From Bacteroidia bacterium (GTDB taxonomy: Bacteria; Bacteroidota; Bacteroidia; Chitinophagales; BACL12): a stretch of 50,786 nt of DNA. Position numbers and translations under genes: made by a program. Positions 7,442-14,304 of the stretch are shown here, piece by piece (position 1 is the stretch's first letter; each line of letters starts with the position of its first letter). The notes beneath the pieces were generated by a model. The model was not told the origin of the DNA, made no database searches, and saw only the letters and a list, made by a program, of their open reading frames with translations. The stretch lies in assembly GCA_030432405.1 (NCBI GenBank), contig JAUIHG010000006.1, positions 1 to 50,786 of the forward strand, read 5' to 3'.

Positions 7442-7924
7442 ATGTTTCGCAAAGCCTTGGATTCGTTGGTTCAGTTTTTCTGCCCGGACACACTCGAAGT
7501 TGCTGGGCAGAAAATGCCTTCGCCACCACCACCACCGAAGCGGGAGGCAATCGCAAAACCGCAATACCACATGGAAACCGTTACGCACTACCACCGGTGG
7601 CGGATTCCAATGGAAGATGTGGCTAGGCGATATGCGGACCACCACCATGACCGGCATGACCCCAAGTGGGGCAAGGCCTACAGTGCCTGCATAAACCATG
7701 AATTCCCTCAGATGTATTTGGGGGAGTGGATGAAGGAGCATTCCAAGCCAAGTGATTTCGACCAGTTGGAGGTCGTGCCACGTAGCACGAGGAAGAGGTC
7801 AGATATTCCACCGGACCGTTGGCCAAAGCCAAACGATAGCTATCATACGTATTTTGGCCAGTACGACTGGTTCTCGACAAAATACTGCATCGACATGGAC
7901 CCCACATACGGGGCTACGGATTGA
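7442..7924 (+). CDS. hypothetical cargo protein, paralogue of the 6998-7312 product
   Basis: A 160-aa protein. After a ~45-residue leader with a polyproline run, residues 46-120 repeat the HRWRIP-DVA-AD-W-DF pattern of the 6998-7312 product. The region 58-75 is His/Asp-rich (YADHHHDRHDP), which might bind metal. Base composition is clearly more AT-rich than the early genes, with codons such as ATA, AAA and GAT, which points to separate acquisition. It ends convergent with, and overlapping by 11 bases, the minus-strand membrane gene at 7914. Function unknown. Confidence 0.6.
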   Translation: MFRKALDSLVQFFCPDTLEVAGQKMPSPPPPPKREAIAKPQYHMETVTHYHRWRIPMEDVARRYADHHHDRHDPKWGKAYSACINHEFPQMYLGEWMKEHSKPSDFDQLEVVPRSTRKRSDIPPDRWPKPNDSYHTYFGQYDWFSTKYCIDMDPTYGATD

Positions 7925-8336
7925 CCGAACCTGACTTGGTAGACCGCCAGCCGAGTAGACCCACCACGCCGATCATCGCAACAACAATGTTTTCATGCAG
8001 CTCAATGCAACCAATGGCAATGAGCACCAAAGCGAGAAAGGCTAAAATGGCTGTTGATGCACATATTCGGTATAGAAGCCTGCGTGCGGCAACGGCCTGG
8101 GCGCTTTCGACTTCTAGCACCTTCAAATGGCGCTCTTCCCTTTTGTCACGCCGTTCGTTAAGATCAATCTCCTGGTCCTTGAGCCGCAGCATGGTGCTTT
8201 TTGCATCTTCATCTGACACAGGTAGCCCGCTAGAAGCATCGGCTTGGCTCGGTGGGCCCAAATCCTCTTTTCTGTGAAGGGCAATCCGCTCAGCGGATAC
8301 CCGGACGGTTACGTCTTTCTTGCCTTGCCCACTCAT
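7914..8336 (-). CDS. two-helix membrane protein, candidate toxin/effector of a Panacea pair
   Basis: A 140-aa protein. Residues 1-45 are polar and probably disordered, 46-85 are a highly charged helix likely to form a coiled coil (LKDQEIDLNERRDKREERH), and about 88-110 and 115-130 are two membrane spans. The start at 8336 overlaps the stop of the Panacea gene (4-base ATGA overlap), so the pair is translationally coupled. Small membrane proteins are one known class of toxins neutralised by Panacea-domain antitoxins; others depolarise membranes or act in exclusion. No specific toxin family is recognised here, so the role is inferred from pairing. Confidence 0.6.
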   Translation of the reverse strand: MSGQGKKDVTVRVSAERIALHRKEDLGPPSQADASSGLPVSDEDAKSTMLRLKDQEIDLNERRDKREERHLKVLEVESAQAVAARRLLYRICASTAILAFLALVLIAIGCIELHENIVVAMIGVVGLLGWRSTKSGSVNP

Positions 8337-8848
8337 AGCGCTTCTGAGTCTTTGGTGGACTTATAGAAATAATGGTCGTCGATTATTGGGGTGATCGGGA
8401 ACCGTCCGTTGACTTCATACACGTTTCTGTTTGGGTAAGCATCTTTGAGCGCTCTGGAGTAGGGCATGTTCTTCCGCTTGGCGCTCTCGTAGAGGTAATC
8501 GCTTTTGTATTGCATTAGCACTCCGAGCTGATTGGATATGTAGTCTCGGGTCCAATCATCGAAGAGCATCTGGATGAAGTCAAATGGTAGGTTGTCAAAT
8601 GGGTCTGAACGTCTGAAATTGCGCCCGAGGTTGTTTTGGAAGTGGTGTACAATTAAGGGGAAAACAGGACCTACTTCCCACGCCTCGGGCCTTTGGTCCA
8701 CTAATGGCTCCTTGTTGTACGCCATGTAGTCGTGGTAGAGGTAGTAGACGTTAATGTTTGCACGATAGGTATCTACCGGTAGGTTGTTCTCCAGGTAGAC
8801 GTTGATCACGTAAGTACATAGATCAAGAACATGGAACTGGTCGCGCAT
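8333..8848 (-). CDS. Panacea/DUF4065 (SocA-like) domain protein, candidate antitoxin
   Basis: A 171-aa protein fitting the Panacea/DUF4065 pattern: an N-terminal helix (LDLCTYVINVYLENN, 8-22), a second helix with Tyr residues (NVYYLYHDYMAYNKEPL, 33-49), the hallmark EAWEVGPVFPLIVHHF (55-70), a long helix at 100-125, and a C-terminal IIDDHYFY (155-162) like the usual 'I...DI..YF' ending. Panacea domains are the shared antitoxin part of many toxin-antitoxin pairs, and SocA works as a protease adaptor. Here it precedes and overlaps a membrane protein gene. It is AT-richer than the flanking late genes, suggesting horizontally gained cargo. Confidence 0.75.
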   Translation of the reverse strand: MRDQFHVLDLCTYVINVYLENNLPVDTYRANINVYYLYHDYMAYNKEPLVDQRPEAWEVGPVFPLIVHHFQNNLGRNFRRSDPFDNLPFDFIQMLFDDWTRDYISNQLGVLMQYKSDYLYESAKRKNMPYSRALKDAYPNRNVYEVNGRFPITPIIDDHYFYKSTKDSEAL

Positions 8849-8867
8849 AGGCCTGCTGTTGGGCAGC

Positions 8868-8875
8868 CCAAGTTA
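8868..8875 (-). promoter_or_regulatory. possible -7 promoter element for the Panacea cassette
   Basis: Read on the minus strand, TAACTTGG lies 20-27 bases before the Panacea start and resembles the Bacteroidota -7 box TAnnTTTG (one mismatch). The -33 region is only weakly TTG-rich. A separate promoter would allow cassette expression in the lysogen independently of the late operon that ends just upstream at 8896. Confidence 0.3.
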
Positions 8876-8895
8876 CCAGTTGCGGAAAACAACAA

Positions 8896-9267
8896 CTACT
8901 CGCCCATCTTCTCGGCAAAGGCCCGCTGCATGTCCATGAGCTTGAGCCGCTGGTCGGCCGTCAGATTGTTGGCCTCTAGTATAAAGGACATCACACTGGA
9001 GATGTAAGACTCCTGGATGGCCATGCGCCGCTCCAGGCGTGTCACCTGGGTGGAATACCGCTCAAGTAAAACCTCGTAGGCACCGGTGAGCTGGACGGTT
9101 GCCGTGACATGTACGTTGTCGGTCTCTGCATCAGCGCGGCTGGCCTGGGCAGTGGTGAGCTTGACCTCGGCCTTGGTCTTGGGTCGAGTAAGGATGGCGG
9201 TCACGGCACCCGAAATGGCTCCTATAATCAGCCCCCCAATGGCAAGCAGAGTTTCCTTGTCGATCAT
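8896..9267 (-). CDS. membrane-anchored coiled-coil protein
   Basis: A 123-aa protein with one N-terminal membrane span (residues 8-27, glycine-rich: LLAIGGLIIGAISGAVTAIL) followed by polar sequence and a helical C-terminal half (LLERYSTQVTRLERRMAIQ). It is the last gene of the minus-strand late operon, and its start overlaps the stop of the PAS gene. The topology (short N-terminal anchor, helical domain outside or inside) is shared by holin accessory proteins and inner-membrane spanins, but no family is recognised. Confidence 0.6.
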   Translation of the reverse strand: MIDKETLLAIGGLIIGAISGAVTAILTRPKTKAEVKLTTAQASRADAETDNVHVTATVQLTGAYEVLLERYSTQVTRLERRMAIQESYISSVMSFILEANNLTADQRLKLMDMQRAFAEKMGE

Positions 9268-9776
9268 TTTTCACGGAAGTTGAACATGCCGATGGCCAGC
9301 TGGAAGTCTCTGGTCTCAGGGTGGCGCTGCGCTACCACCGAAAGGTGTGCGGGCACCAGCGATCCATCCTGGTGGCGGTAGGCCTTGTCGCGGCGGTAGT
9401 GGTCGATCTGGCCATCGATGAGGCGCTTGTAATCCGCCAGGTCTCCAGCCAGGCCCTCGGCGGTAATGTGCTCAAAGCTCTTCCCGTCCAGCTCCCCAAT
9501 CGCGTAGCCCAGGGCTTTACACAACGAGGGGTTGCAACTGAGCATGGTACCGTCTTCGGCGACCTTGGCCATGGGCGTGGGCGCATGCCAGAACACAGCA
9601 TCCAGGGTCTGGGTGGCCGAGGACAGCGCGCCTTTGAGGCGATCGATCATGCGCATCTGCTGGCCGAGGATGGACACGCGCTCCAGGAAAAGCCGGCGCT
9701 GGACCAGGTGCACGGTCACTACCAGGCCAGCAACAAACAGGCAAGCGAACTCGACGATGTATCGGGCTTCAATCAT
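9264..9776 (-). CDS. membrane-anchored PAS-domain protein
   Basis: A 170-aa protein. Residues 7-24 form a membrane span, 28-58 a helical linker (LERVSILGQQMRMIDRLKG), and 57-168 a PAS-like domain: FWHAPTPMAKVAEDGTMLSCN, then ALGYAIGELDGKSFEHIT, then YRRDKAYRHQDGSLVPAHLSV. The 'N..L....GY...EL.G' and 'DGS' elements are typical of PAS. There is no kinase, GGDEF or HTH output domain, so it may only sense and signal by dimerisation. Both ends overlap neighbours by 4 bases, within a run of membrane or exported proteins after the head genes. A PAS sensor here is unexpected; a role in lysis control is only a guess. Confidence 0.7.
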   Translation of the reverse strand: MIEARYIVEFACLFVAGLVVTVHLVQRRLFLERVSILGQQMRMIDRLKGALSSATQTLDAVFWHAPTPMAKVAEDGTMLSCNPSLCKALGYAIGELDGKSFEHITAEGLAGDLADYKRLIDGQIDHYRRDKAYRHQDGSLVPAHLSVVAQRHPETRDFQLAIGMFNFREK

Positions 9777-10240
9777 TGGGTAGCTACGAGGATTATGGCC
9801 GCCACACCGATGCCAATGCCCAGCCCCTGCAGGAAGCCCTTGCGGCCGCGACGCCTAGCCAGTTGCTCAGCATCAGTTGAAAGCCCGCGGTATCCCTGGC
9901 CGACCTCCAGGGCATCCTGGTAGGCCGATCGGTAGAGGTCTGTCCGGTTGCGCTCGGTGGCGATGATGGACTGCATGGTGGCCACCTCACGGGCGCGGAG
10001 GCTATCCTGGACACCGGCCAGCTGGTCGAGTCTGGCGTAGGTGGCCACGGTTGTGGACAGGGAGCGGACCAGGCCCAGCAGTACCTCGAAGGTGGCCGCA
10101 TCCATATGGATCCCAGAGCTGTCCTGGAAGACCTCCAGTGCAAAGGGCTCGCCATCCACCTCCAGGTATTCGGTGCGGATCTGAGCTGTGGCCACGGTGG
10201 CCAGGCCCAGCAACAGGGAAAAGGCGAAGGAGCGGCTCAT
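9773..10240 (-). CDS. exported protein with C-terminal membrane span, spanin candidate
   Basis: A 155-aa protein with a clear Sec signal peptide (residues 1-19, ending ATAQ), a helical periplasmic middle (40-135) and a hydrophobic C-terminal segment (FLQGLGIGIGVAAIILVAT, 136-154). Signal peptide plus helical rod plus C-terminal inner-membrane span is the layout of unimolecular spanins, except that these normally carry a lipobox cysteine, which is missing here. It lies next to a second candidate (10237-10563) with an N-terminal span. A structural role is also possible. Confidence 0.5.
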   Translation of the reverse strand: MSRSFAFSLLLGLATVATAQIRTEYLEVDGEPFALEVFQDSSGIHMDAATFEVLLGLVRSLSTTVATYARLDQLAGVQDSLRAREVATMQSIIATERNRTDLYRSAYQDALEVGQGYRGLSTDAEQLARRRGRKGFLQGLGIGIGVAAIILVATQ

Positions 10241-10563
10241 GGCAGGGTCTGAATCAGGGCCTTGCGGTAGGCTTCGCCTTCGGCGATGCGACCACGCAGG
10301 TCGTTCATTTGGGCGGTCGTCATCTGCCGCAATCCGGAGAGGTCCTCCAGGTAAGCGTAGGCGGAGTCCAGCTGGAGCTGCAGGGCAGCCTCCCGATCGA
10401 CAAGACCAGTGGCCACCGAGTCCAGGCGGCGGTCCAGCTGCCGGCGTTCGTAGCGCAGCTGCTGGATCTCAGCCTTCACATCCGATCGGTCGCTGATGGC
10501 GTCGATGACCACGTAGCCGAACAGCAGGCCAAGCAGCAGGGTCAAAGGGTCGATGCGTTTCAT
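10237..10563 (-). CDS. inner-membrane spanin-like coiled-coil protein
   Basis: A 108-aa protein. The ATG at 10563 is chosen because it overlaps the upstream stop (ATGA); a longer frame would extend into that gene. Residues 5-22 are an N-terminal membrane anchor (PLTLLLGLLFGYVVIDAI), and 25-105 are a charged heptad-like helix (AEIQQLRYERRQLDRRLDS). This is the layout of Rz-type inner-membrane spanins. The neighbouring exported protein could be its partner. The family cannot be confirmed by sequence because spanins diverge quickly. Confidence 0.5.
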   Translation of the reverse strand: MKRIDPLTLLLGLLFGYVVIDAISDRSDVKAEIQQLRYERRQLDRRLDSVATGLVDREAALQLQLDSAYAYLEDLSGLRQMTTAQMNDLRGRIAEGEAYRKALIQTLP

Positions 10564-11081
10564 GGGTTGCTGGACTGGAGGTTGATGGTGATGGCTTGGC
10601 TGGGCTGCGGATCCGCACGCTCCCAAGTATCCCGGGCCACGGTGTCGGTGAGGCGGGAACGGAAGCGCATGGTGTGCACGTAGATGCCGTCGTGGTTGTG
10701 GTCCGGCGTCATGCCGGTGCGGTTGACGGACCCCCAGCCGGTGCCGGAGGCGTTCTGCAGGGCCGTGGTGATGCGGTCCAACAGGTCGAGGTGCTGCAGG
10801 GCGGCTGTGCGCTGTTGGTCGGTGGCATCGCTGTCGTGCTCGTTTTGGACCAGGGATCCGACGATGAGGGTAAAGGGCACATCGGCCTGCTGCCGGTTGC
10901 GGCCAACGGTCTCCCAGTCGAAGGGCTCGAACTCCAGGAAGACGGCCGGAAGGTTGAAGGGCAGGGTGTCGCCATCGCGCTCACGTGCGAACTGCTGGTT
11001 GAACAAGTCGAAGTGCTCGACGCCCACCTCAGGGGTGACGAGCCTGGCCATCAGGTCGAGGTAGAAGGATCGTAGGATCAT
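10560..11081 (-). CDS. Mu gp37/gpJ-like tail-terminator or neck protein, tentative
   Basis: A 173-aa soluble protein. Features such as LPAVFLEFEPFDW (44-56), VPFTLIVGSLVQNEHDSD (68-85) and LDLLDRITTALQNASG (97-112) resemble small proteins that cap or complete the tail tube, which have a sheet edge followed by a helix. The place directly after the gpG-like gene fits the head-tail joining block of Mu (genes G, 36, 37). It overlaps both neighbours by 4 bases. A virion neck role is inferred mainly from position. Confidence 0.5.
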   Translation of the reverse strand: MILRSFYLDLMARLVTPEVGVEHFDLFNQQFARERDGDTLPFNLPAVFLEFEPFDWETVGRNRQQADVPFTLIVGSLVQNEHDSDATDQQRTAALQHLDLLDRITTALQNASGTGWGSVNRTGMTPDHNHDGIYVHTMRFRSRLTDTVARDTWERADPQPSQAITINLQSSNP

Positions 11082-11581
11082 CGGAATATCTGGTCGAGGG
11101 AGTGGAACAGTTCGTCCTCAATGGCGTCCATCAGCTGCGGCGAGGACTCCAAGAATGGGCGCTTGGGCATTTTGGCTGGAGCGGAGGTGGCCACCCACCG
11201 CAGCTTGCCTGTCTTGGGGCTTCGCCGCAGCACGCGCTTGTGCCCGCGGATCTTGCCGCCTTCGTTGTGGATGGCCGCATAGGGCACCCGGTTGATGACA
11301 CGGGCATAGCGGTAAGTGGGCGACGGGCGAAGGCCCCTGCGCAGGCGGCCGCTCTTCACGAGCACGGAGCGGGATCGGTCCCGGGCGTTGCGCGGGATGG
11401 CCTTGCGGCGCACCCATTGCTTGAAGCCTGCGGCAGTCCGGTAGCCACCGACTCCTTCGCGGCCGAAATTGCCGTGGAACTCTTCCAGGGCCAAAGCGGA
11501 GACGGTCACGGGGAGGCTTCGCCGCAGGCGGCGGTAGCGCTGTGCCAGCATGCCGTATGGATGTGGGAAGGCCCGGCTCAT
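11078..11581 (-). CDS. phage virion morphogenesis protein (Mu gpG-like)
   Basis: A 167-aa basic protein. The motif order LVKSGRLRRGLRPSPTY (74-90), YAAIHNEGGKI (100-110) and KMPKRPFLESSP (137-148) matches the Mu gpG/virion-morphogenesis family, where 'SG.LR.S', 'YA..HN.GG' and 'PKR.FL' are the hallmark elements. In Mu, G acts in head-tail assembly. It lies right after the portal-MuF gene as in Mu (gp29, gp30, G) and overlaps it by 4 bases. Confidence 0.82.
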   Translation of the reverse strand: MSRAFPHPYGMLAQRYRRLRRSLPVTVSALALEEFHGNFGREGVGGYRTAAGFKQWVRRKAIPRNARDRSRSVLVKSGRLRRGLRPSPTYRYARVINRVPYAAIHNEGGKIRGHKRVLRRSPKTGKLRWVATSAPAKMPKRPFLESSPQLMDAIEDELFHSLDQIFR

Positions 11582-13767
11582 CGCTTTGGTGGTTTGAGAC
11601 CCCAGAGCTTGCGGGCTTTGGCCCGGTCGCGCTTCTGGACCTGGTAATACGGATGCTTGGGCGGGAAGACCACGCCGGTCTTGGCCGTGTTGGTGCGGAA
11701 CTCCGGCTTGAGGCTTGGCAGGTTGCGGCGGCCCAGGTCAGTGGCTCGGCCACGGGGGAGCTGGACCACATCGCAGCGGCAGCCGTAATCCAGCGGTGGG
11801 TAGAAGCGGTCCCAGAATGCGTCGTCGGCCTTGCGCACAATGCCATCCAGGCGCTGGTGGTCGTCGCGGACGTTGGCGTCTCCAACGGTGGAGAATTTGA
11901 GGTAAGGCAGGTCCTTTTTCGTCGCCTGGATCTGCGCCCACTTGGACGCCATTTGCGCGGAGGCCACGGCCAGGTTGTACTCCGTCTGCAGGTAGGTGAC
12001 GTTGTGGATGCGGCCAACCTTGGCGGCCTGCTTCTTGAAGGCCGAAAACGAGCGGACCTTGCCCTGGTCATCCGTCAGCTCGTCGGTGACGGCACGCAGT
12101 GCCTGGTAGTCCTTGTAGGCGGAGAAGATGTGGACGTTGCGCTCCAGGCTGGCCAGCATGGCATAGTCGGCTGACTCGGGCTCGAAGCGTTTGAAGTTGC
12201 CGCCGTAGCCCGAGAACACAGCACGCATTAGCCGGGTCACCAACCAGGCATGCAGCTCAGGGTCCACACTGCCGGGCTTGATCTTGCCGGAGTGCACGCC
12301 GCGGACGATGCGCTGCCAGATATCATCGCGGCCAGCCGCCTCGATGGTGGTGGTCTCCCGCTGAGGGTGGCAGCAGCTGGAGGCATAGAGCAGGCCAACC
12401 TCAGCGGTCAGCTTTGCCGCTGCCCTGGCCCGTTCTTTTTTTTTTGGAACGTCCGGTTTGGAATCCTCGTCGGACTTGGGATCCTCTGGCACGGGAGCAG
12501 GAGCGCCACCTTCTGGATTGTCCCCTTCACCGCCCCCCTGCGGATCGGAGTCAGGGTCCTGGCCACCGTCATCATTCGGATCCGGATCGTCGCCACCCAA
12601 GTCATCCAGGTTGGCGTTCTCGCCGGGCACCACACCGAAGGTCTCGTAGAGAAACTTCGGGTCGATGTCCAGGCCCATGGTCCACAGCTTGTGGTAGATC
12701 TCAATCTGCTTGTCCAAGGGCAGGGCATCGGAGCCGGCAAAGGCCAGGCGGCCACGGCTCAGCTCACCGGCACCCAGGGCGATCATGCGGTCCTTGAACT
12801 GCCAGTTGAGCAGGTACTGCATCCGCAGCTGGTCGGAGAGGAACACCTCACCCTCCACCTCCTTGTGGGTCTGGGACTGCGATTTGGAGCTGCCGTCCTC
12901 GGTGGTCATCGTCTGGCCCAGGAAGATCTTGGAGATCTCCGAATTGCAGGCGTCGACAAGATCCTTGAAAACCTCAGACTTGCCAGCCTGGTTGGTGTCG
13001 TGGAACTCCAGGGAGGTGCCGTCCGGAATGACAATGTGCGCCGCACCGCCAGCTTGCTCCAGGGCATCGGAGAGCTTGATCCGAGTGGCGTCGTCGTAGG
13101 GGTTGTACTTGCCCACGCGGAAGGGCATGCCGAAGATCTCAGCGAACTGGGCCCAGTCACCAAAGGCACCCCGCTTGTAGATCACGTACTGGCTGGCGGT
13201 CATCAGCCGGCCGTAGTCCTTGCGGCCACCGACCTCGACCAGGTAGGGCTTGTACTTGGCGTCCTCGCGGTAGTAGACGCCATCGGACTGGGTGTGCACG
13301 TCGTAGAAGACGAAGCCATCCTCGGGCCGGACGTTGGCGCGGTTGATCAGCTCGACGGATTCGATGCGGCCACTGGAGCCAGGGTTCAGCTCAATGAGCG
13401 CATGGCCATAGGGCACAGCCGTGGTGGCCAGCTCCAGCATGTTGTGGAACCAGGGGGCCTCCAGGATCCATTCGCGGATCCCTTCAGGAACATCCCCGTC
13501 CTCGTCGTGCGGGACGAACTGCACCTCTTTGTTGGTGATGGCCATCGAGCGCTTACCCATCACCGACTCCAGGTGGCCATCGATGGCGATGTTGTCGTAC
13601 AGCTCATAGAGCAGCTTGCGCCTGGGGTTCAGGCGGCTGCGTGCGCTGTCGATGGCTCGCTTCCACTTGGCGATGTCCTGGCTGTCGAAGACCAAGGTTG
13701 AGACCGTGATCTGCTGGCCGAGCTTGCCGAGGTAGCGGCGTCCAATGCGGGCGTTGAACTGGCTCAT
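11578..13767 (-). CDS. fused portal (DUF935/Mu gp29-like) and MuF minor head protein (gp30-like)
   Basis: A 729-aa protein. Residues 1 to about 395 are portal-like: RKLLYELYDNIAIDGHLESVM, then PYGHALIELNP and MPFRVGKYNPY. A low-complexity acidic/Gly/Pro linker follows (about 396-440). From about 450 a MuF region ends with the typical DDHQRLDGIV and PPLDYGCRCDVVQL motifs (near 643-685). In Mu these are two genes. The fused frame crosses a ten-A run (12436-12445) coding KKK at 442-444. A shift either way stops within about a dozen codons, so slippage would yield a stand-alone portal. The portal forms the DNA gate of the head; MuF proteins are packaged minor head proteins. A sequencing length error in the A-run is the main alternative. 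Confidence 0.85.
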   Translation of the reverse strand: MSQFNARIGRRYLGKLGQQITVSTLVFDSQDIAKWKRAIDSARSRLNPRRKLLYELYDNIAIDGHLESVMGKRSMAITNKEVQFVPHDEDGDVPEGIREWILEAPWFHNMLELATTAVPYGHALIELNPGSSGRIESVELINRANVRPEDGFVFYDVHTQSDGVYYREDAKYKPYLVEVGGRKDYGRLMTASQYVIYKRGAFGDWAQFAEIFGMPFRVGKYNPYDDATRIKLSDALEQAGGAAHIVIPDGTSLEFHDTNQAGKSEVFKDLVDACNSEISKIFLGQTMTTEDGSSKSQSQTHKEVEGEVFLSDQLRMQYLLNWQFKDRMIALGAGELSRGRLAFAGSDALPLDKQIEIYHKLWTMGLDIDPKFLYETFGVVPGENANLDDLGGDDPDPNDDGGQDPDSDPQGGGEGDNPEGGAPAPVPEDPKSDEDSKPDVPKKKERARAAAKLTAEVGLLYASSCCHPQRETTTIEAAGRDDIWQRIVRGVHSGKIKPGSVDPELHAWLVTRLMRAVFSGYGGNFKRFEPESADYAMLASLERNVHIFSAYKDYQALRAVTDELTDDQGKVRSFSAFKKQAAKVGRIHNVTYLQTEYNLAVASAQMASKWAQIQATKKDLPYLKFSTVGDANVRDDHQRLDGIVRKADDAFWDRFYPPLDYGCRCDVVQLPRGRATDLGRRNLPSLKPEFRTNTAKTGVVFPPKHPYYQVQKRDRAKARKLWGLKPPKR
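12436..12445 (-). other. ten-A homopolymer at the portal/MuF junction, possible slippage site
   Basis: On the coding strand, CC followed by ten A and GAAC sits inside the linker between portal and MuF domains. In frame it reads P-K-K-K-E. After a -1 shift the frame stops at 12401-12403; after a +1 shift it stops near 12408. The A-tract is long enough for RNA-polymerase slippage. Confidence 0.6.
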
Positions 13768-13893
13768 GATGGCGAGGCGCTCAGAGGCGATTTGCGGGGC
13801 GATCTACTCAGGTGGGCACAACTCCGCCAGCGAGCAGGAGATCGTCTCATTAATAGGTGGATTAATAGCGACCAGACGCATTGAAATCATTTT

Positions 13894-14304
13894 TCAGATG
13901 TGGTTCACCCGTTTGGTATTGGATCCCCACTGGACATAGTCCTTCACCCCCTCATCCACAAGGGGCAGATCTGGCGGGTTGATCTTGGCCTGGTTGACCT
14001 TGTCGAGCCAGTCCTTGGCGTAGTGGTAGCGCTCGCGGCGCAGCTCTGGGATCTTGCGCGGGTTGATCAGTGCATGCAGGTCGTAGAGGGCCACGTCCAC
14101 ACAGTGGCTGAGGATGACCGGATCCCGATCGGTGCCGGTGGCCGAGAAGATGGCCGCCACGTCGTAGCGGGCATTCAGGTAGCCGCCAACCATGCTTTCG
14201 GCCTGGGCGATCACCTGGTCGATGACCGTGTCGTCGGTAGTGATGGCGTCCAGGCGCTCGGAACGGATGGCCGTCAACAGGTCTGCCTTGAGGAGGAAGG
14301 GCAT
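13894..14304 (-). CDS. DUF1320/Mu gp36-like head-tail connector protein
   Basis: A 136-aa protein. Early elements FLLKADLLTAIRSERLDAIT and DTVIDQVIAQAESMVGGYLNARYD (about 27-50), then DVALYDLHALI and RRERYHYAKDWLDKV, match the DUF1320 (gp36) pattern in which helices surround 'A...V.GYL..RY'. Such proteins act at the head-tail interface. The start overlaps the large-terminase stop as TAATG. In Mu gp36 lies after the major capsid gene; here it sits between terminase and portal. The 126 bases between it and the portal gene are AT-richer and hold no gene I can support. Confidence 0.75.
   Translation of the reverse strand: MPFLLKADLLTAIRSERLDAITTDDTVIDQVIAQAESMVGGYLNARYDVAAIFSATGTDRDPVILSHCVDVALYDLHALINPRKIPELRRERYHYAKDWLDKVNQAKINPPDLPLVDEGVKDYVQWGSNTKRVNHI

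Noticed and set aside
7442-7924. Reading the His/Asp-rich stretch as an HNH nuclease
   Set aside because: The spacing of His and Asn/Asp does not match HNH, and its paralogue lacks these His residues.
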